DNA of 64,000 nt from Desulfuromonadaceae bacterium (GCA_028687585.1 JAQTZV010000008.1:1-64000), one strand, 5' to 3'; shown: positions 18,394-27,986, numbered from the stretch's first letter. Notes: generated by a model not told the origin, from the letters alone. Program-made: numbers and translations.

Positions 18394-18810
18394 ATGTCTT
18401 ATAAAATTAGCTTCGCAGACAACGGAAAAGGTTTGATATTCAAGAGGTCGGTCGGTTCAGCTTCTAACAGTAGCGATTTTGCAAATGCGATTGTTAAATT
18501 TTTTCAGGAGCACAAATCTTCACTGGCGGCTATTCGCTATGTTTATTTAGATTATACTGAGGCTGATAAATTGAAATTATCAAATGATGACATTATGCGG
18601 TTTGTTGAAGTCGCAAAAATAATAGCTTTGGAAAATAATCAGTTGATTGTAGCTATCTGTTCGCCACAGTTTGAAAACTATTGCATAACAAAAAAATGGG
18701 AGGTTAACTTGCCAGATGAGTTTGGCTGGGAAACAATGGCCTTCCGTGACCAGAAAGAAGCTTTTGATTGGCTTAAAAAGGTAGTTAAAGAAGAGCTGAC
18801 ATTTACTTGA
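18394..18810 (+). CDS. SpoIIAA/STAS-like protein
   Basis: 138 aa; GGGGG lies about 7 nt before ATG 18394. The sequence alternates strands and helices: a long first part (GKGLIFKRSVGSA), a strand IRYVYLDYTEAD, then DIMRFVEVAKIIALEN, LIVAICSPQFENYCIT, and a closing FGWETMAFRDQKEAFDWLKK. The last segment, an aromatic E/T then 'FRDxxEAxxWL', is characteristic of the SpoIIAA-like STAS family (PF11964 type). The function of these small proteins is unknown. It is flanked by fapA-like and hemerythrin genes. Confidence 0.58.
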   Translation: MSYKISFADNGKGLIFKRSVGSASNSSDFANAIVKFFQEHKSSLAAIRYVYLDYTEADKLKLSNDDIMRFVEVAKIIALENNQLIVAICSPQFENYCITKKWEVNLPDEFGWETMAFRDQKEAFDWLKKVVKEELTFT

Positions 18811-18855
18811 CATCCGCCAAACAAAAAAAACAACCCATGATTAAGGAGCATAACC

Positions 18856-19257
18856 GTGCTTAAAATTGAGTGGGACAGAAGTATGGAGATTGGAATTCCG
18901 AAAATTGATGCACAACACCAAGGGCTTTTTGACTTAATAAAAACTCTTGATGGTACTTTGCATTATGACGCAGGGACTGAAGAAGTAAGTAGTCTTATCA
19001 GTACGTTAAATCGCTATGCAATAGAGCATTTTACCGAAGAAGAAATGATGATGCTCTCATTTCATTACCCTGACCTCGTTTCTCACCGAATGCTTCACGA
19101 CCAGTTTGTCTCTCGTTTGGAAGGAATCCAGAGAGATTTTGATGATGGGCACCATGTGACCGAAAATATAACAGATTTTCTTATGGACTGGTTAATAACG
19201 CATATTTTTGGAGTGGACCAAGAGTACAAGCGCTTTATGAGCCTTCAATCTCTGTAA
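18856..19257 (+). CDS. Bacteriohemerythrin
   Basis: 133 aa; start GTG 18856 has AAGGAG 10 nt upstream. Non-heme di-iron oxygen carrier fold. All expected ligands are visible: H21 (DAQHQGLF), H58 and E62 (EHFTEEE), H77 and H81 (SHRMLHDQF), H116 and D121 (HIFGVDQEY). The cytoplasmic single-domain form stores or delivers oxygen, or senses it. The start WDxSMEIGIPKID is canonical. Third member of the redox-related run that begins with the ferritin-like receiver. The IS256 remnant lies about 230 nt after the stop. Confidence 0.93.
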   Translation: MLKIEWDRSMEIGIPKIDAQHQGLFDLIKTLDGTLHYDAGTEEVSSLISTLNRYAIEHFTEEEMMMLSFHYPDLVSHRMLHDQFVSRLEGIQRDFDDGHHVTENITDFLMDWLITHIFGVDQEYKRFMSLQSL

Positions 19258-19299
19258 TAGTTTTTGGGTATTAACATAGTGATTATGAAGTGACTTGCG

Positions 19300-19470
19300 T
19301 AGATATCTCCTCACACTCAGACAAGGCAGCACGGAATACGTTAAGCCAGTTGTCTTTGTGCAACAGAATTCTCTCCAGCCTTTCGACACTCGGTCAGATT
19401 ATTATAATTTCACCGGGACGTAGGAACTCCAACAGCCGATCCCACTCGGGGAGTGACTCCGTTATGCCAC
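19300..19470 (-). pseudogene. Possible degraded resolvase/invertase fragment
   Basis: Read on the minus strand, a degenerate frame gives LPEWDRLLEFLRPGEIII, which resembles the 'RPxWDRLLxxLRPGDT' segment of serine recombinases. An in-frame stop then interrupts it, followed by residues ending in NVFRAALSECEE. The match is short and the gene is clearly dead. I read no catalytic serine. Low confidence. Confidence 0.3.
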
Positions 19471-19484
19471 TGACCATATCCTTG

Positions 19485-19677
19485 AGCTATAGAATTCCCG
19501 AATATGTTACTCCGCAAGGTTTCAAAGAACCGTGGTAACTTTCCAAGTGACGAAGACATGCTCAAGCTGATATATCTGGCGTTGAAGAATAGTGCAAAAA
19601 AATCGACCGATGCCGATCAAAGACTGGAAAACATTACTGCATCAAATCAGTATTTTTTTTGATTGTAGGGTGCCAAG
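19485..19677 (+). pseudogene. C-terminal remnant of an IS256-family transposase
   Basis: The minimal fragment reads AIEFPNMLLRKVSKNRG then NFPSDEDMLKLIYLALKN. A frame change follows, and the next frame gives MPIKDWKTLLHQISIFF. These are the conserved C-terminal pieces of IS256 transposases: the A-I-E-x-x-N region, RGxFPxDE, KLIxLAL and the final DWKxxLxQ. The N-terminus with the DDE residues is missing. Its end overlaps the start region of the LytS-type kinase, whose upstream control region may have come from the element. The family match is from memory and not a search. Confidence 0.66.
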
Positions 19678-19700
19678 TCATTGAGGGCGAGGGATGGCTA

Positions 19701-22229
19701 ATGATAGACAGTCTCACTGGATTTTTAAACAATGCAGCCTTGATGCTTGTTCTTTGCGTCATTTATGACACATTTCGCATCTATGCCATTCCCAATAAAA
19801 ACCTTAAAGATTGTCTGACCGGGGGCCTCGTCGGGCTTATCAGTATCGCAGTAATGTTGAGTCCTTGGTCTCTTGAGCCGGGCGTATTTTTCGATACCAG
19901 GTGGGTTCTTCTCAGTCTATGTGGTCTTTATTTCGGGTTTATTCCGACATTGATTGCGGTAGTGATCGCCGGAGCGTTTCGGCTCTATCAGGGTGGCCCC
20001 GGGGGCGTAGTCGGGACGGTTGTAATTGTAGTTACCGCCTCTATAGGTGTAATTTGGAAACATTGGAAAGATAAACACGACAAACCGCTCACCTGGGTGC
20101 ACCTCTACTCTTTTGGTGTTGTTGTCCAACTGGCAATGCTCTCTTGCATATTCCTCATGCCTGCTACTATGCGTAGTTCCATCTTCTGGAACATCACAAT
20201 TCCTATCCTGCTCATATATCCTGTCCTCACTATGATTATCGGTCTGATACTGAAGAGGCAGGAAGATCGCAGAGCTACTGATACGGCACTACTCTACTCA
20301 ACTTCTCTGGCCACAGCCGCACTTGAATCGACGCCGGATGGCGTTGTGATCGTTGATCGTGAAGGTAAAATCGCCCGCTGGAACCAGAAATATGTCGATC
20401 TCTGGCACGTTCCGGCAGAACTCCTCAAGCAACCTTTTGACGTTGCTCCGGTACTCACGCACATTGTTGCGCAGATGGCAGACCCGGAGGAGTATTTGGC
20501 CAAAGTCACCGAACTGTACAATCATCCGGAAGAATCAAGTACCGACACTATCTGTCTTGCTGATGGACGGGTTTTCGACCGTTATTCTCAGCCGCAGAAA
20601 ATCGGCAATGAAATTGTAGGACGTTTCTGGTCATTTCGTGACATCACAGAGCGCAAGCTGGCAGAAAACGAACTGGCGCAACAAAAGGCTCTGTTTGAAG
20701 CAATATTTAACTGTATTCCGGATGCCATCGTCTACACGGACGTTGATCGTGAAGTGGTCGGGATAAATCCGGCTTTTTCTTCAATATTCGGATTCGCTAT
20801 TGATGACCTGAAGGGGAGGAAGACATCGTTTTTTTATGAAAGTCAGGAGGAATATGAGCTCCAGGGCAGGCTCAGGTTTAATTTGACGACTACCGAACAC
20901 GCTCTGCCTTACGAGGTCAGTTATCGCAGGAAAGATGGGTCGATATTCCCCGGAGAGACCTTGGGAACAGTTATTAAAAGTCCTGACGGAACAACAATTG
21001 GATACATCGGAGTCATTCGTGACATAACCGGGCGCAAACAAGCAGAAAGGGAAAAGCAAACACTCGAACTGCAATTCCAGCACACTCAGAAACTGGAGAG
21101 CCTCGGCGTGCTGGCTGGCGGTATCGCCCATGACTTCAATAATATCCTTACCTCCATTATCGGTAACGCCGATCTGGCGCTTATGCGAATCAATCCGGAA
21201 TCTCCCGCAATTGATAACCTGCACAATATAGAAAAAGCCTCTGCCCGCGCTGCTGATCTGGCTAAGCAGATGCTCGCCTATTCCGGTAAAGGTAAGTTTG
21301 TCATAAGCAACCACGACATCAACGGCTTGCTGGAAGAAATGCTCCATATTCTACAGGTATCAATCTCCAAAAAGGCGGTCTTGCGCCTTAACCTCGCCAA
21401 CCCCCTGCCATCCATTGAGGCCGATGCCACTCAAATTCGCCAGATTATTATGAACCTGGTCATCAATGCCTCGGAAGCCATCGGTGACAAAAGCGGTGTA
21501 ATTGCTATAACCACCGGTTGCATGGATTGTGACAGGAGTTATTTGAAAGATGTCTGGCTTGACGAGAACATCACTGATGGGCGCTATGTTTTTATCGAAA
21601 TTGCCGACACCGGGTGCGGTATGGACAAAGAAACCCTGGCAAAGCTGTTTGACCCGTTCTTTACAACGAAGTTCACCGGAAGGGGCCTTGGGATGGCCGC
21701 TGTTCTTGGAATTGTTCGCAGCCATAAGGGCGCTGTCAAGGTCTACAGTGAGCCGGGTAAGGGAAGTACCTTTAAGATTCTTCTTCCGGCAAGCGGTAAA
21801 CCTTCCGAGATTTTCAATGTAGATTCCCAGAATGAACATTGGAGGGGAAGCGGCACAGTGCTTCTTGTCGATGACGAAGAAACAATTCGAGGAGTAGGTG
21901 CCGAAATGCTCAAGGAACTGGGCTTCAACGTTGTGACTGCCAATGATGGCCGTGAGGCAATAGAAGTCTATAAAGTCAGGGATGATATCAACATAGTCAT
22001 ACTTGACCTTACAATGCCGCATATGGATGGCGAACAATGTTTCCGGGAGCTGCGAATGTTGAATCCCGATGTGAATGTAATTTTGAGCAGCGGGTTCAGT
22101 GAACTTGAAGTAACGCAGAAGTTCGTTGGCAAAGGTCTGTCCGGATTTATTCAGAAACCTTATAAGTTTTCTCTGTTGCGTGAGAGCATTATGGGAATAA
22201 ACCCGTTAACAAAACACTACACGAGTTAG
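19701..22229 (+). CDS. Hybrid histidine kinase: LytS-type membrane domain, two PAS, HisKA, HATPase, receiver
   Basis: 842 aa from ATG 19701, with GAGGG upstream; a TTG at 19659 would extend it by 14 residues. Residues about 1-190 form five to six hydrophobic helices of 5TMR_LYT type (GGLVGLISIAVMLSPWSL, GVFFDTRWVLLSLCGLYFG). Two PAS domains follow: ALESTPDGVVIVD and IFNCIPDAIVY, the second with DITGRK at its end. HisKA has GGIAHDFNNIL, the HATPase is complete (N, G1, G2 boxes), and a receiver ends the protein (VLLVDDEE, VILDLTMPHMDG, IQKPYK). It should sense a membrane-associated signal and pass phosphate to its own receiver. No partner is obvious. Confidence 0.88.
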   Translation: MIDSLTGFLNNAALMLVLCVIYDTFRIYAIPNKNLKDCLTGGLVGLISIAVMLSPWSLEPGVFFDTRWVLLSLCGLYFGFIPTLIAVVIAGAFRLYQGGPGGVVGTVVIVVTASIGVIWKHWKDKHDKPLTWVHLYSFGVVVQLAMLSCIFLMPATMRSSIFWNITIPILLIYPVLTMIIGLILKRQEDRRATDTALLYSTSLATAALESTPDGVVIVDREGKIARWNQKYVDLWHVPAELLKQPFDVAPVLTHIVAQMADPEEYLAKVTELYNHPEESSTDTICLADGRVFDRYSQPQKIGNEIVGRFWSFRDITERKLAENELAQQKALFEAIFNCIPDAIVYTDVDREVVGINPAFSSIFGFAIDDLKGRKTSFFYESQEEYELQGRLRFNLTTTEHALPYEVSYRRKDGSIFPGETLGTVIKSPDGTTIGYIGVIRDITGRKQAEREKQTLELQFQHTQKLESLGVLAGGIAHDFNNILTSIIGNADLALMRINPESPAIDNLHNIEKASARAADLAKQMLAYSGKGKFVISNHDINGLLEEMLHILQVSISKKAVLRLNLANPLPSIEADATQIRQIIMNLVINASEAIGDKSGVIAITTGCMDCDRSYLKDVWLDENITDGRYVFIEIADTGCGMDKETLAKLFDPFFTTKFTGRGLGMAAVLGIVRSHKGAVKVYSEPGKGSTFKILLPASGKPSEIFNVDSQNEHWRGSGTVLLVDDEETIRGVGAEMLKELGFNVVTANDGREAIEVYKVRDDINIVILDLTMPHMDGEQCFRELRMLNPDVNVILSSGFSELEVTQKFVGKGLSGFIQKPYKFSLLRESIMGINPLTKHYTS

Positions 22230-22416
22230 GTGATTAAACAGTATGATGATAACCAGTTACACAATAAGGTTCACAGGTCCGAAAAACGTGCCGCAAGTCG
22301 TCGTAAAGTGCCCTGGCATTACGTTTCCATTTTCAAACCTTTGCCTGTAAATCAAGAGGCTTACTTAATATGTCAGTTCAAACAATAACTCAAACAATTG
22401 CATCGGAGAACAAACA

Positions 22417-22599
22417 ATGGCAATGACTGTAGAAATCAAAGGCAACAAGCTCTGTATTGAAATCGATCTGGAGAAACCGACACCTTCGGCATCCGGCAAA
22501 ACCCTGGTAGTCGCCAGTACGCGCGGGAATGCCGTTACCACGGCTGAAGTGGATGGTAAACCAGTAACCATCGGGCTTAATGCCTATATCAAACCGTAA
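22417..22599 (+). CDS. Small conserved-looking protein, 60 aa, unknown
   Basis: 60 codons; GGAG lies 8 nt before ATG 22417. The product, beginning MAMTVEIKGNKL, alternates short beta-strand segments (EIKGNKLCIEIDL, KTLVVAST, VTIGLNAYI), so it may be a small beta-sandwich or barrel. I do not recognise a family. It is followed by the SRAP gene after 13 nt, a spacing that suggests one transcript. Confidence 0.6.
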   Translation: MAMTVEIKGNKLCIEIDLEKPTPSASGKTLVVASTRGNAVTTAEVDGKPVTIGLNAYIKP

Positions 22600-22612
22600 T
22601 AGAGATAGCAAT

Positions 22613-23275
22613 ATGTGCGGAAGATTTGTAACCAACATACCGGCAGATGTACTCAAAAAGATCTTCAACCTTGTTGAGGCTCCGCAACTTGAGCCACGTT
22701 TCAATGTGGCCCCGACCCAGTTGTCTGCCGTAATTCGCAACCTGGGAGATAGCAATAGGCTTGATTTGCTGAAGTGGGGATTAGTGCCGGGTTGGTCCAA
22801 AGACCTGAGCTTCGGCAGTCATCTGATAAACGCCCGTTCCGAAACCGTTGCCGAGAAGCCCGCCTTTCGTCATGCAATCAAATACCGGCGCTGCATCGTA
22901 CCCACTTCCGGCTTTTACGAATGGTCGCACACCGGTACGAAGAAACAGCCGTACTACATTCGGATGGCCGATCATTCGCCGATGTGTCTGGCCGGTCTGT
23001 GGGAGTCGTGGAAGGCGCCGGACGGCAGCGAGCTGGATACCTTCACCATCCTGACAACGGCAGCTAACAAGCTCGTAGCACCAATCCATGACCGCATGCC
23101 GGTGATTCTCCATCCTGATACGTTTTCCCTCTGGCTGAGCCACAACATGCACGACCCTGAACAACTGCAACCGTTCTATCAGCCGTTCCCCTCCGAACAA
23201 CTACAAACCTTCAAAGTACCGGACCTGGTGAACAATCCACGTTTCGACTCCCCGGCCTGTATCGCTCAGGTGTAG
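22613..23275 (+). CDS. SRAP domain protein (YedK/HMCES family)
   Basis: 220 aa from ATG 22613, immediately before the obligatory MCGRF. SRAP proteins crosslink to abasic sites in single-stranded DNA through Cys2, which becomes N-terminal after Met removal. All key residues are visible: C2 (MCGRF), N73 (LINARSETV), E103 (SGFYEWSHTG) and H159 (PIHDRMPVIL). They protect stalled replication forks. The region before ATG 22613 carries AGAGATAG but no strong ribosome site, so coupling to the small gene upstream is likely. Confidence 0.93.
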   Translation: MCGRFVTNIPADVLKKIFNLVEAPQLEPRFNVAPTQLSAVIRNLGDSNRLDLLKWGLVPGWSKDLSFGSHLINARSETVAEKPAFRHAIKYRRCIVPTSGFYEWSHTGTKKQPYYIRMADHSPMCLAGLWESWKAPDGSELDTFTILTTAANKLVAPIHDRMPVILHPDTFSLWLSHNMHDPEQLQPFYQPFPSEQLQTFKVPDLVNNPRFDSPACIAQV

Positions 23276-23496
23276 CCTGATGATCTGAAGATAATGTGAT
23301 TCTAAAAGAGAAACTTTCGACTACATATACGCAAAATCCCATCCCCTGAATCCCATCCCTCAATTCCTCTGAACAGCCGCTGGAAATTCTTCCATTCTGC
23401 ACTATTCAGTGCATATCGGTATTATATTCAGAAAGCTGCTTGCATATGTAAAAATACATAGTACGCTTTAAACTGACAGATTAAAACCGTCAAAGA

Positions 23497-23510
23497 CGGC
23501 ACATGTGCCG
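23497..23510. promoter_or_regulatory. 14-bp perfect palindrome upstream of the Wsp-like cluster
   Basis: CGGCACATGTGCCG lies 33 nt before the first cheW start. Its symmetry and place suggest an operator or a short hairpin. No known factor can be assigned. Confidence 0.4.
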
Positions 23511-23542
23511 GGATATGATGTCGTTTGTCGAGGAGATACGAC

Positions 23543-24007
23543 ATGATCAAGCAAAACATGATTCTTGTCTTCACCCTTGACGGGCAGCGCTATGGGCTCC
23601 CGCTTGACGCGGTGGAGCGGGTCGTCAGGATGGTTGAGATTACGCAACTTCCCGAGGCGCCCGCAGCGGTGCGCGGTGTGATCAATTTTCAGGGAGAAAT
23701 TATTCCGGTGCTTGATCTGCGGCAGCGCTTCGGATTGCCGGAGCGTCCCGTCGAACTTGACGATCAGTTGATCATTATCACTACAGTTGGACGAAAGCGG
23801 GCCCTGATTGCCGACACCGCCTGCGAGGTTCGGGAATGTCCGGAGGAGTCGTTTACCGAAGCAGCCGGGATTCTCCCGCCGCTCCCCCTGCTCACCGGTA
23901 TAGCCAAGAGTTCCGCCGGGCTGATTCTGCTCCATGACCCCGGCTCGTTGCTCTCTCCCGGCGAAGCGCAGACGCTTGACAGCACACTTGAACTGCATCA
24001 GCCATGA
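23543..24007 (+). CDS. cheW: CheW-like coupling protein (WspB-like)
   Basis: 154 aa; AGGAGA (23530-23535) supports ATG 23543. CheW proteins link chemoreceptors to CheA. The single CheW domain is complete: LVFTLDGQRYGLPLDAVERVVRM, a RGVINFQGEIIPVLDLRQRFGLP core and a closing receptor-facing helix. First gene of the cluster, where the Pseudomonas Wsp operon has wspA then wspB. Its stop overlaps the cheR start by 4 nt. A palindrome at 23497 lies directly upstream. Confidence 0.9.
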   Translation: MIKQNMILVFTLDGQRYGLPLDAVERVVRMVEITQLPEAPAAVRGVINFQGEIIPVLDLRQRFGLPERPVELDDQLIIITTVGRKRALIADTACEVRECPEESFTEAAGILPPLPLLTGIAKSSAGLILLHDPGSLLSPGEAQTLDSTLELHQP

Positions 24008-25572
24008 AACAGTCACTCAGTGACGCCATGCTGGGCAAAGTCAGCGGATATATTGCAGAACGCATGGGGCTCTGTTTCCCGCGCGCCAAATGGAACACCA
24101 TGGAACAGGCGCTCGGCACAGCAGCCGGGGAACTCGGGCTTGCAGACGCGAAGGAGTGCGCTGAGTGGTTCATGTCAGACCCCGTTTCAAAAGCACATGT
24201 CGAACTACTGGCCGGTTATCTCACCATCGGCGAAACCTATTTTCTTCGGGAGGCACGGAGCTTCGAGATTCTCGAACAGGAGATTATTCCGGAAATCATC
24301 AAAAAACGGCAGGGGGGTGAGCGTCGTTTACGGATATGGAGCGCCGGCTGCGCAACGGGTGAAGAGCCGTACAGCATCGCTATCATGCTCCACAGGATGC
24401 GCGGCGTTCTGCGCGGATGGGATATATCGATCCTGGCGACCGATATCAACCCCCACGCACTTCGCAAGGCGCGTGCGGGAATATACTCGGATTGGTCCTT
24501 CCGGACATCTCCTGCTTGGTTTAAGCAGAACTTTTTCCGGCAAGCAGGAGACAAACGGTATGAAGTACTTCCCCACATCAAGGAAATGGTGACGTTTTCA
24601 AACATAAACCTGGTGGAGGACAGTTTCCCCTCCCTTGTCACCGATACCAACGCCATTGACGTGATCTTCTGCCGCAACGTGCTCATGTATTTTGACCCGC
24701 AACTTGCTGCACGGGTAGTCGAACGATTTAAACGCTGTCTTCTGGATGAGGGGTGGCTGATTGTGAGTCCCTGCGAAGTCTCGAACTTGTTCCTTGCCTG
24801 GTTCGACTCGGTTTCCTTTCCCGATGCGACGCTTTATCGAAAGAGAACCGGAGAAACGGTGAATTGGAGAAAGTCGGAACCGGAGAAGGGGAGAAACGGA
24901 GAAAAGACGGAATGGGAGAATGGGAGAAACGGAGAAACGGAGCTGGTGAAGAATCTCTCCCCGCTTCCCCGCTTCTCCGCTTCTCCGGTTCAGGAAGTTC
25001 CCCCGGTTCCAGAGACTACTCCGGTTCCGGAAGCGGATCTCTACCAGAAGGCTCTCACTCTCTACGAACGAGGCGCTTACCGGGAAGCAGCAGAAATGAT
25101 TGCCATGCAACTCGTGCAGAATCAGGGGGATATCAATGCGCTGGCGTTGTTGTGCCGCATATACGCGAATGAAGGAAAGCTCGCGGAGGCGCTGGAGGTG
25201 TCTGATCGCGCGCTTGCAGCCGACAAGCTCTCCGCCGGTCTTCATTATCTCCGCGCCGTAATTCTTCAGGAACAGGGGATGGACGACGAAGCGGCCACAT
25301 CGCTCAAGAAGTCGCTCTACCTCGATCAGGATCTGGTTCTGGCGCATTTCACGCTCGGTAATCTTGAACAGCGGAAAGGAATGATCAAGGAGTCGCAACG
25401 GCATTTCAGTAACGCCCTTACACTGCTCGACAGATATCGTCCCGACGATGTCATTCCGGAATCCGACGGTATGTTTGCCGAGAGACTCAAGGAGATCATC
25501 AGAGCCACAACTGCCGGAATGTCGGGAGTTTATGTCCGGAAACTCCCGACAGAAACTAGGGAGATACCATGA
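24004..25572 (+). CDS. cheR: CheR methyltransferase with C-terminal TPR (WspC-like)
   Basis: 522 aa. CheR methylates glutamates of chemoreceptors with S-adenosylmethionine. Residues 1-280 are the methyltransferase: an all-helical N-terminus, IGETYFLREARSFEIL, motif I LRIWSAGCATGEEPYSIAIML, DINPHALRKARAGIY, and FCRNVLMYF. Residues about 283-344 are a Glu/Lys/Arg/Asn/Gly-rich then Pro-rich linker made by an AGAAACGG repeat. Residues 345-490 contain three TPR-like pairs (LYERGAYREAAEMIA, YANEGKLAEALEVSDRAL, LRAVILQEQGMDDEA). A CheR-TPR fusion is the WspC arrangement. It overlaps cheW upstream and the second cheW downstream (ATGA). Confidence 0.92.
   Translation: MKQSLSDAMLGKVSGYIAERMGLCFPRAKWNTMEQALGTAAGELGLADAKECAEWFMSDPVSKAHVELLAGYLTIGETYFLREARSFEILEQEIIPEIIKKRQGGERRLRIWSAGCATGEEPYSIAIMLHRMRGVLRGWDISILATDINPHALRKARAGIYSDWSFRTSPAWFKQNFFRQAGDKRYEVLPHIKEMVTFSNINLVEDSFPSLVTDTNAIDVIFCRNVLMYFDPQLAARVVERFKRCLLDEGWLIVSPCEVSNLFLAWFDSVSFPDATLYRKRTGETVNWRKSEPEKGRNGEKTEWENGRNGETELVKNLSPLPRFSASPVQEVPPVPETTPVPEADLYQKALTLYERGAYREAAEMIAMQLVQNQGDINALALLCRIYANEGKLAEALEVSDRALAADKLSAGLHYLRAVILQEQGMDDEAATSLKKSLYLDQDLVLAHFTLGNLEQRKGMIKESQRHFSNALTLLDRYRPDDVIPESDGMFAERLKEIIRATTAGMSGVYVRKLPTETREIP
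24853..25035 (+). repeat. AGAAACGG-type repeat, copy 1, inside cheR
   Basis: A run of GGAGAAACGG-like units (24850-24950) is followed by a centre (GGTGAAGAATCTC) and an opposite arm CCCCGCTTC...TCTCCGGTTC up to about 24995. It encodes the CheR linker (NGEKTEWENGRNGETE then LPRFSASPVQEV). The arms can pair imperfectly. Confidence 0.7.
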
Positions 25573-26096
25573 ACGAAACCGACGTTGAACGACAGCGGGT
25601 ACTCAAGGCGCGGGCAGCGGTGCTGGCGCGTGAGCCGGAAAAAAGTGGAGCGGAAGGGGAGCGGATCGAGATTATTGAATTTCTCCTCGCCGATGAGCGG
25701 TATGCCATCGAATCTGTCTACATCGGCGAAGTATATCCATTGAAAAATTTCACGCCGCTCCCCTGCACTCCTGCGTTTGTGCTGGGGGTCATCAACATGC
25801 GGGGCAAGATACTTTCGGTTGTCGATCTGCGCATATTCTTTGATCTGCCAAACCGTGGATTATCTGATCTCAACAAGGTTATCATCCTTCACGATGGCGG
25901 TATGGAATTCGGCATTCTGGCGGATGCCATCATCGCTGCACGCTGGATATCCCGTTCCAGCCTGTTCTCGTCGCTTCCGACTCTGACTGAAATTCGGGCT
26001 GAGTATCTGCTGGGAGTTACCAAAGAGCGGTTAGTGGTGCTTGATGGCGGGAAGATCCTTTCCGGACCGGACATCGTGGTGCATGAAGAGGTTTGA
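25569..26096 (+). CDS. cheW: Second CheW-like coupling protein (WspD-like)
   Basis: 175 aa; the ATG overlaps the cheR stop by 4 nt. One CheW domain from about residue 35: IIEFLLADERYAIESVYIGEV, LPCTPAFVLGVINMRGKILSVVDLRIFFDLP, and a C-terminal LGVTKERLVVLDGGKIL. A 34-residue N-terminal extension is charged. Having two CheW proteins flanking CheR repeats the wspB-wspC-wspD order. The two CheWs differ strongly, so they may couple different receptor faces. A 125-nt spacer with a repeat follows. Confidence 0.9.
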   Translation: MNETDVERQRVLKARAAVLAREPEKSGAEGERIEIIEFLLADERYAIESVYIGEVYPLKNFTPLPCTPAFVLGVINMRGKILSVVDLRIFFDLPNRGLSDLNKVIILHDGGMEFGILADAIIAARWISRSSLFSSLPTLTEIRAEYLLGVTKERLVVLDGGKILSGPDIVVHEEV

Positions 26097-26099
26097 AAG

Positions 26100-26215
26100 A
26101 CAGAATCGAGAAATAATAAATCGGGGAAACGGAACGGGGAGAAACGGGGAAGAAGATAAGAACGAAGGTGTTACGCCGACTCCCCTCTCTCCGATTCTCC
26201 GTTTCAAAAAGGAGT
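26100..26215 (+). repeat. AGAAACGG-type repeat, copy 2, intergenic
   Basis: Between the second cheW and the receptor gene: GGGGAAACGGAACGGGGAGAAACGGGG on one side (26122-26150) and CCCCTCTCTCCGATTCTCCGTTTC (26182-26207) on the other, separated by about 32 nt. Same layout as copies 1, 3 and 4. Confidence 0.7.
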
Positions 26216-26221
26216 CACAAC

Positions 26222-27973
26222 ATGCAATGGTTTTATGATCTTTCCACGCGGGCAAAAATCATCTTCAGCTTCGGATTAATGCTTATTCTGTTGGCCATCA
26301 TTATCGTGACAGCCTACACAAGCATCACGGCAATCAAGGGAGCACAGCGGGAGCTGGTTCAAAGCGGCTTCCAGTCTGTCCTGGATCTTGTCGAAATTCG
26401 ATCCCACCAGAACCACACAAGAGCTGAAATGATAGAGATGACAATAACCAGTGACCGCTCAAAGTTGCAGGCAATGGCACAGGATATAAAAGAGCGGACC
26501 AGTAACATCAACCAAAACGTCAAAGCGCTCATGGAACTTAAAAAAGGAGATCATAAATTTATCACAAAATTACAGGAGCTGGCTGACACCCGTGAAGCAT
26601 ACCGGAAAACGGTGGAGGAAGAGATCTCCCTGATTTTTAAGGGGAAGAACGAAGAGGCCAGAACGTTGGGGGTTGGCGATCAGGATAACCGTTACAACAG
26701 GATACGGGATATTACCTATGAACTCGGGAAAGCAGAGGAAGAGTCTGCCCGGCAACGGATTCTCCAGTCTGACCAGATGGCGAAAACCGCTGCCTTAGTC
26801 TTCCTGATTGTCGGTGCAAGCGCCTTTGTTTTCTGCATTGTGGTGACAATAGTCTTGAACAAGGCCATTGCCAAGCCGCTTACGGAGATTACCGGCATAG
26901 CGGAGCGGATTGCTGCGGGGGAACTGGACATCAACGTTCCTTCGACCACCAGAAAAGATGAGGTTGGCTTGCTGATCCTGATGTTTCGCCGCATGGTTGA
27001 CAACATCAAGGGATACGCTCTGACAACCGGACAGATAGCTGCAGGCAACCTCATCAGTACGGTCGCTCCCAAATCAGAAAAGGATGTCATGGGGAACGCC
27101 CTGGCAATCATGGGGAGCAATCTGCGGGAGATTACCCGGGAGATCATCGAGGGGGTCAATGTGCTCGCCTCGTCATCCAGCGAGATCATGGCTTCCACCA
27201 ACCAGGTGGCCAGCGGCGCCTCCGAGACGGCAGTAGCGGTGAGCGAGACAAGCAGCACGGTGGAAGAGGTCAAGCAGACTGCAATGGTGTCAAGCCAGAA
27301 GGCGCGCAACGTCGCGGATGCTGCTCAGAAGTCGGTTCTGGTGGCCCAGGTCGGGAGGCGTTCGGTGGAGGAGTCCATTGTCGGCATGGGGCGGATTCAG
27401 AGTCAGATGGAAGCAATCGCCGAAAGTATCGTGCGTCTTTCCGAACAGAGCCAGACCATCGGTGAGATAATCGCCACGGTCAACGACCTGGCTGAACAGT
27501 CAAATCTTCTGGCGGTCAACGCCGCCATTGAAGCGGCCAAGGCCGGGGAACAGGGGAAAGGGTTCGCAGTGGTGGCGCAGGAGGTGAAAAGTCTTGCGCA
27601 ACAATCCAAGGAAGCCACGGCACAGGTACGGACCATCCTGAACGACATACAGAAGGCGACCAACGCGGCGGTGATGGCCACTGAGCAGGGGAACAAGGCG
27701 GTCGAGGACGGGGTCAGACAGTCAAAGGAAGCAGGTGAGGCGATCCGCCAGATGGGAGAGAGTATCGACGAATCGGCCCAGGCGGCGGTGCAGATCGCGA
27801 CATCAAGTCAGCAGCAGTTGACCGGCATGGATCAGGTGGCGCTTGCTATGGAGAACATCCGTCAGGCCAGTGAACAGAACGTCACCGGTATGCGGCAGGT
27901 GGAAATCACGGTGCAGGGGCTGCATGATCTGGGGCAAAAACTGAAGGATCTGGTGGGGAGGTATACTGTATGA
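26222..27973 (+). CDS. Methyl-accepting chemoreceptor (WspA-like)
   Basis: 583 aa from ATG 26222, preceded by AAGGAG. Two transmembrane helices are visible (about residues 9-32 and 188-210) around a roughly 155-residue periplasmic helical domain. A HAMP domain follows ([23 protein letters not shown]), then a second HAMP-like piece. The cytoplasmic signalling tip reads [45 protein letters not shown], the canonical hairpin. No C-terminal NWETF-like CheR tether is present, fitting a CheR with its own TPR docking. The sensed signal is unknown; Wsp receptors respond to surface contact. Confidence 0.92.
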   Translation: MQWFYDLSTRAKIIFSFGLMLILLAIIIVTAYTSITAIKGAQRELVQSGFQSVLDLVEIRSHQNHTRAEMIEMTITSDRSKLQAMAQDIKERTSNINQNVKALMELKKGDHKFITKLQELADTREAYRKTVEEEISLIFKGKNEEARTLGVGDQDNRYNRIRDITYELGKAEEESARQRILQSDQMAKTAALVFLIVGASAFVFCIVVTIVLNKAIAKPLTEITGIAERIAAGELDINVPSTTRKDEVGLLILMFRRMVDNIKGYALTTGQIAAGNLISTVAPKSEKDVMGNALAIMGSNLREITREIIEGVNVLASSSSEIMASTNQVASGASETAVAVSETSSTVEEVKQTAMVSSQKARNVADAAQKSVLVAQVGRRSVEESIVGMGRIQSQMEAIAESIVRLSEQSQTIGEIIATVNDLAEQSNLLAVNAAIEAAKAGEQGKGFAVVAQEVKSLAQQSKEATAQVRTILNDIQKATNAAVMATEQGNKAVEDGVRQSKEAGEAIRQMGESIDESAQAAVQIATSSQQQLTGMDQVALAMENIRQASEQNVTGMRQVEITVQGLHDLGQKLKDLVGRYTV

Positions 27974-27986
27974 ATATGAGGTTTCC

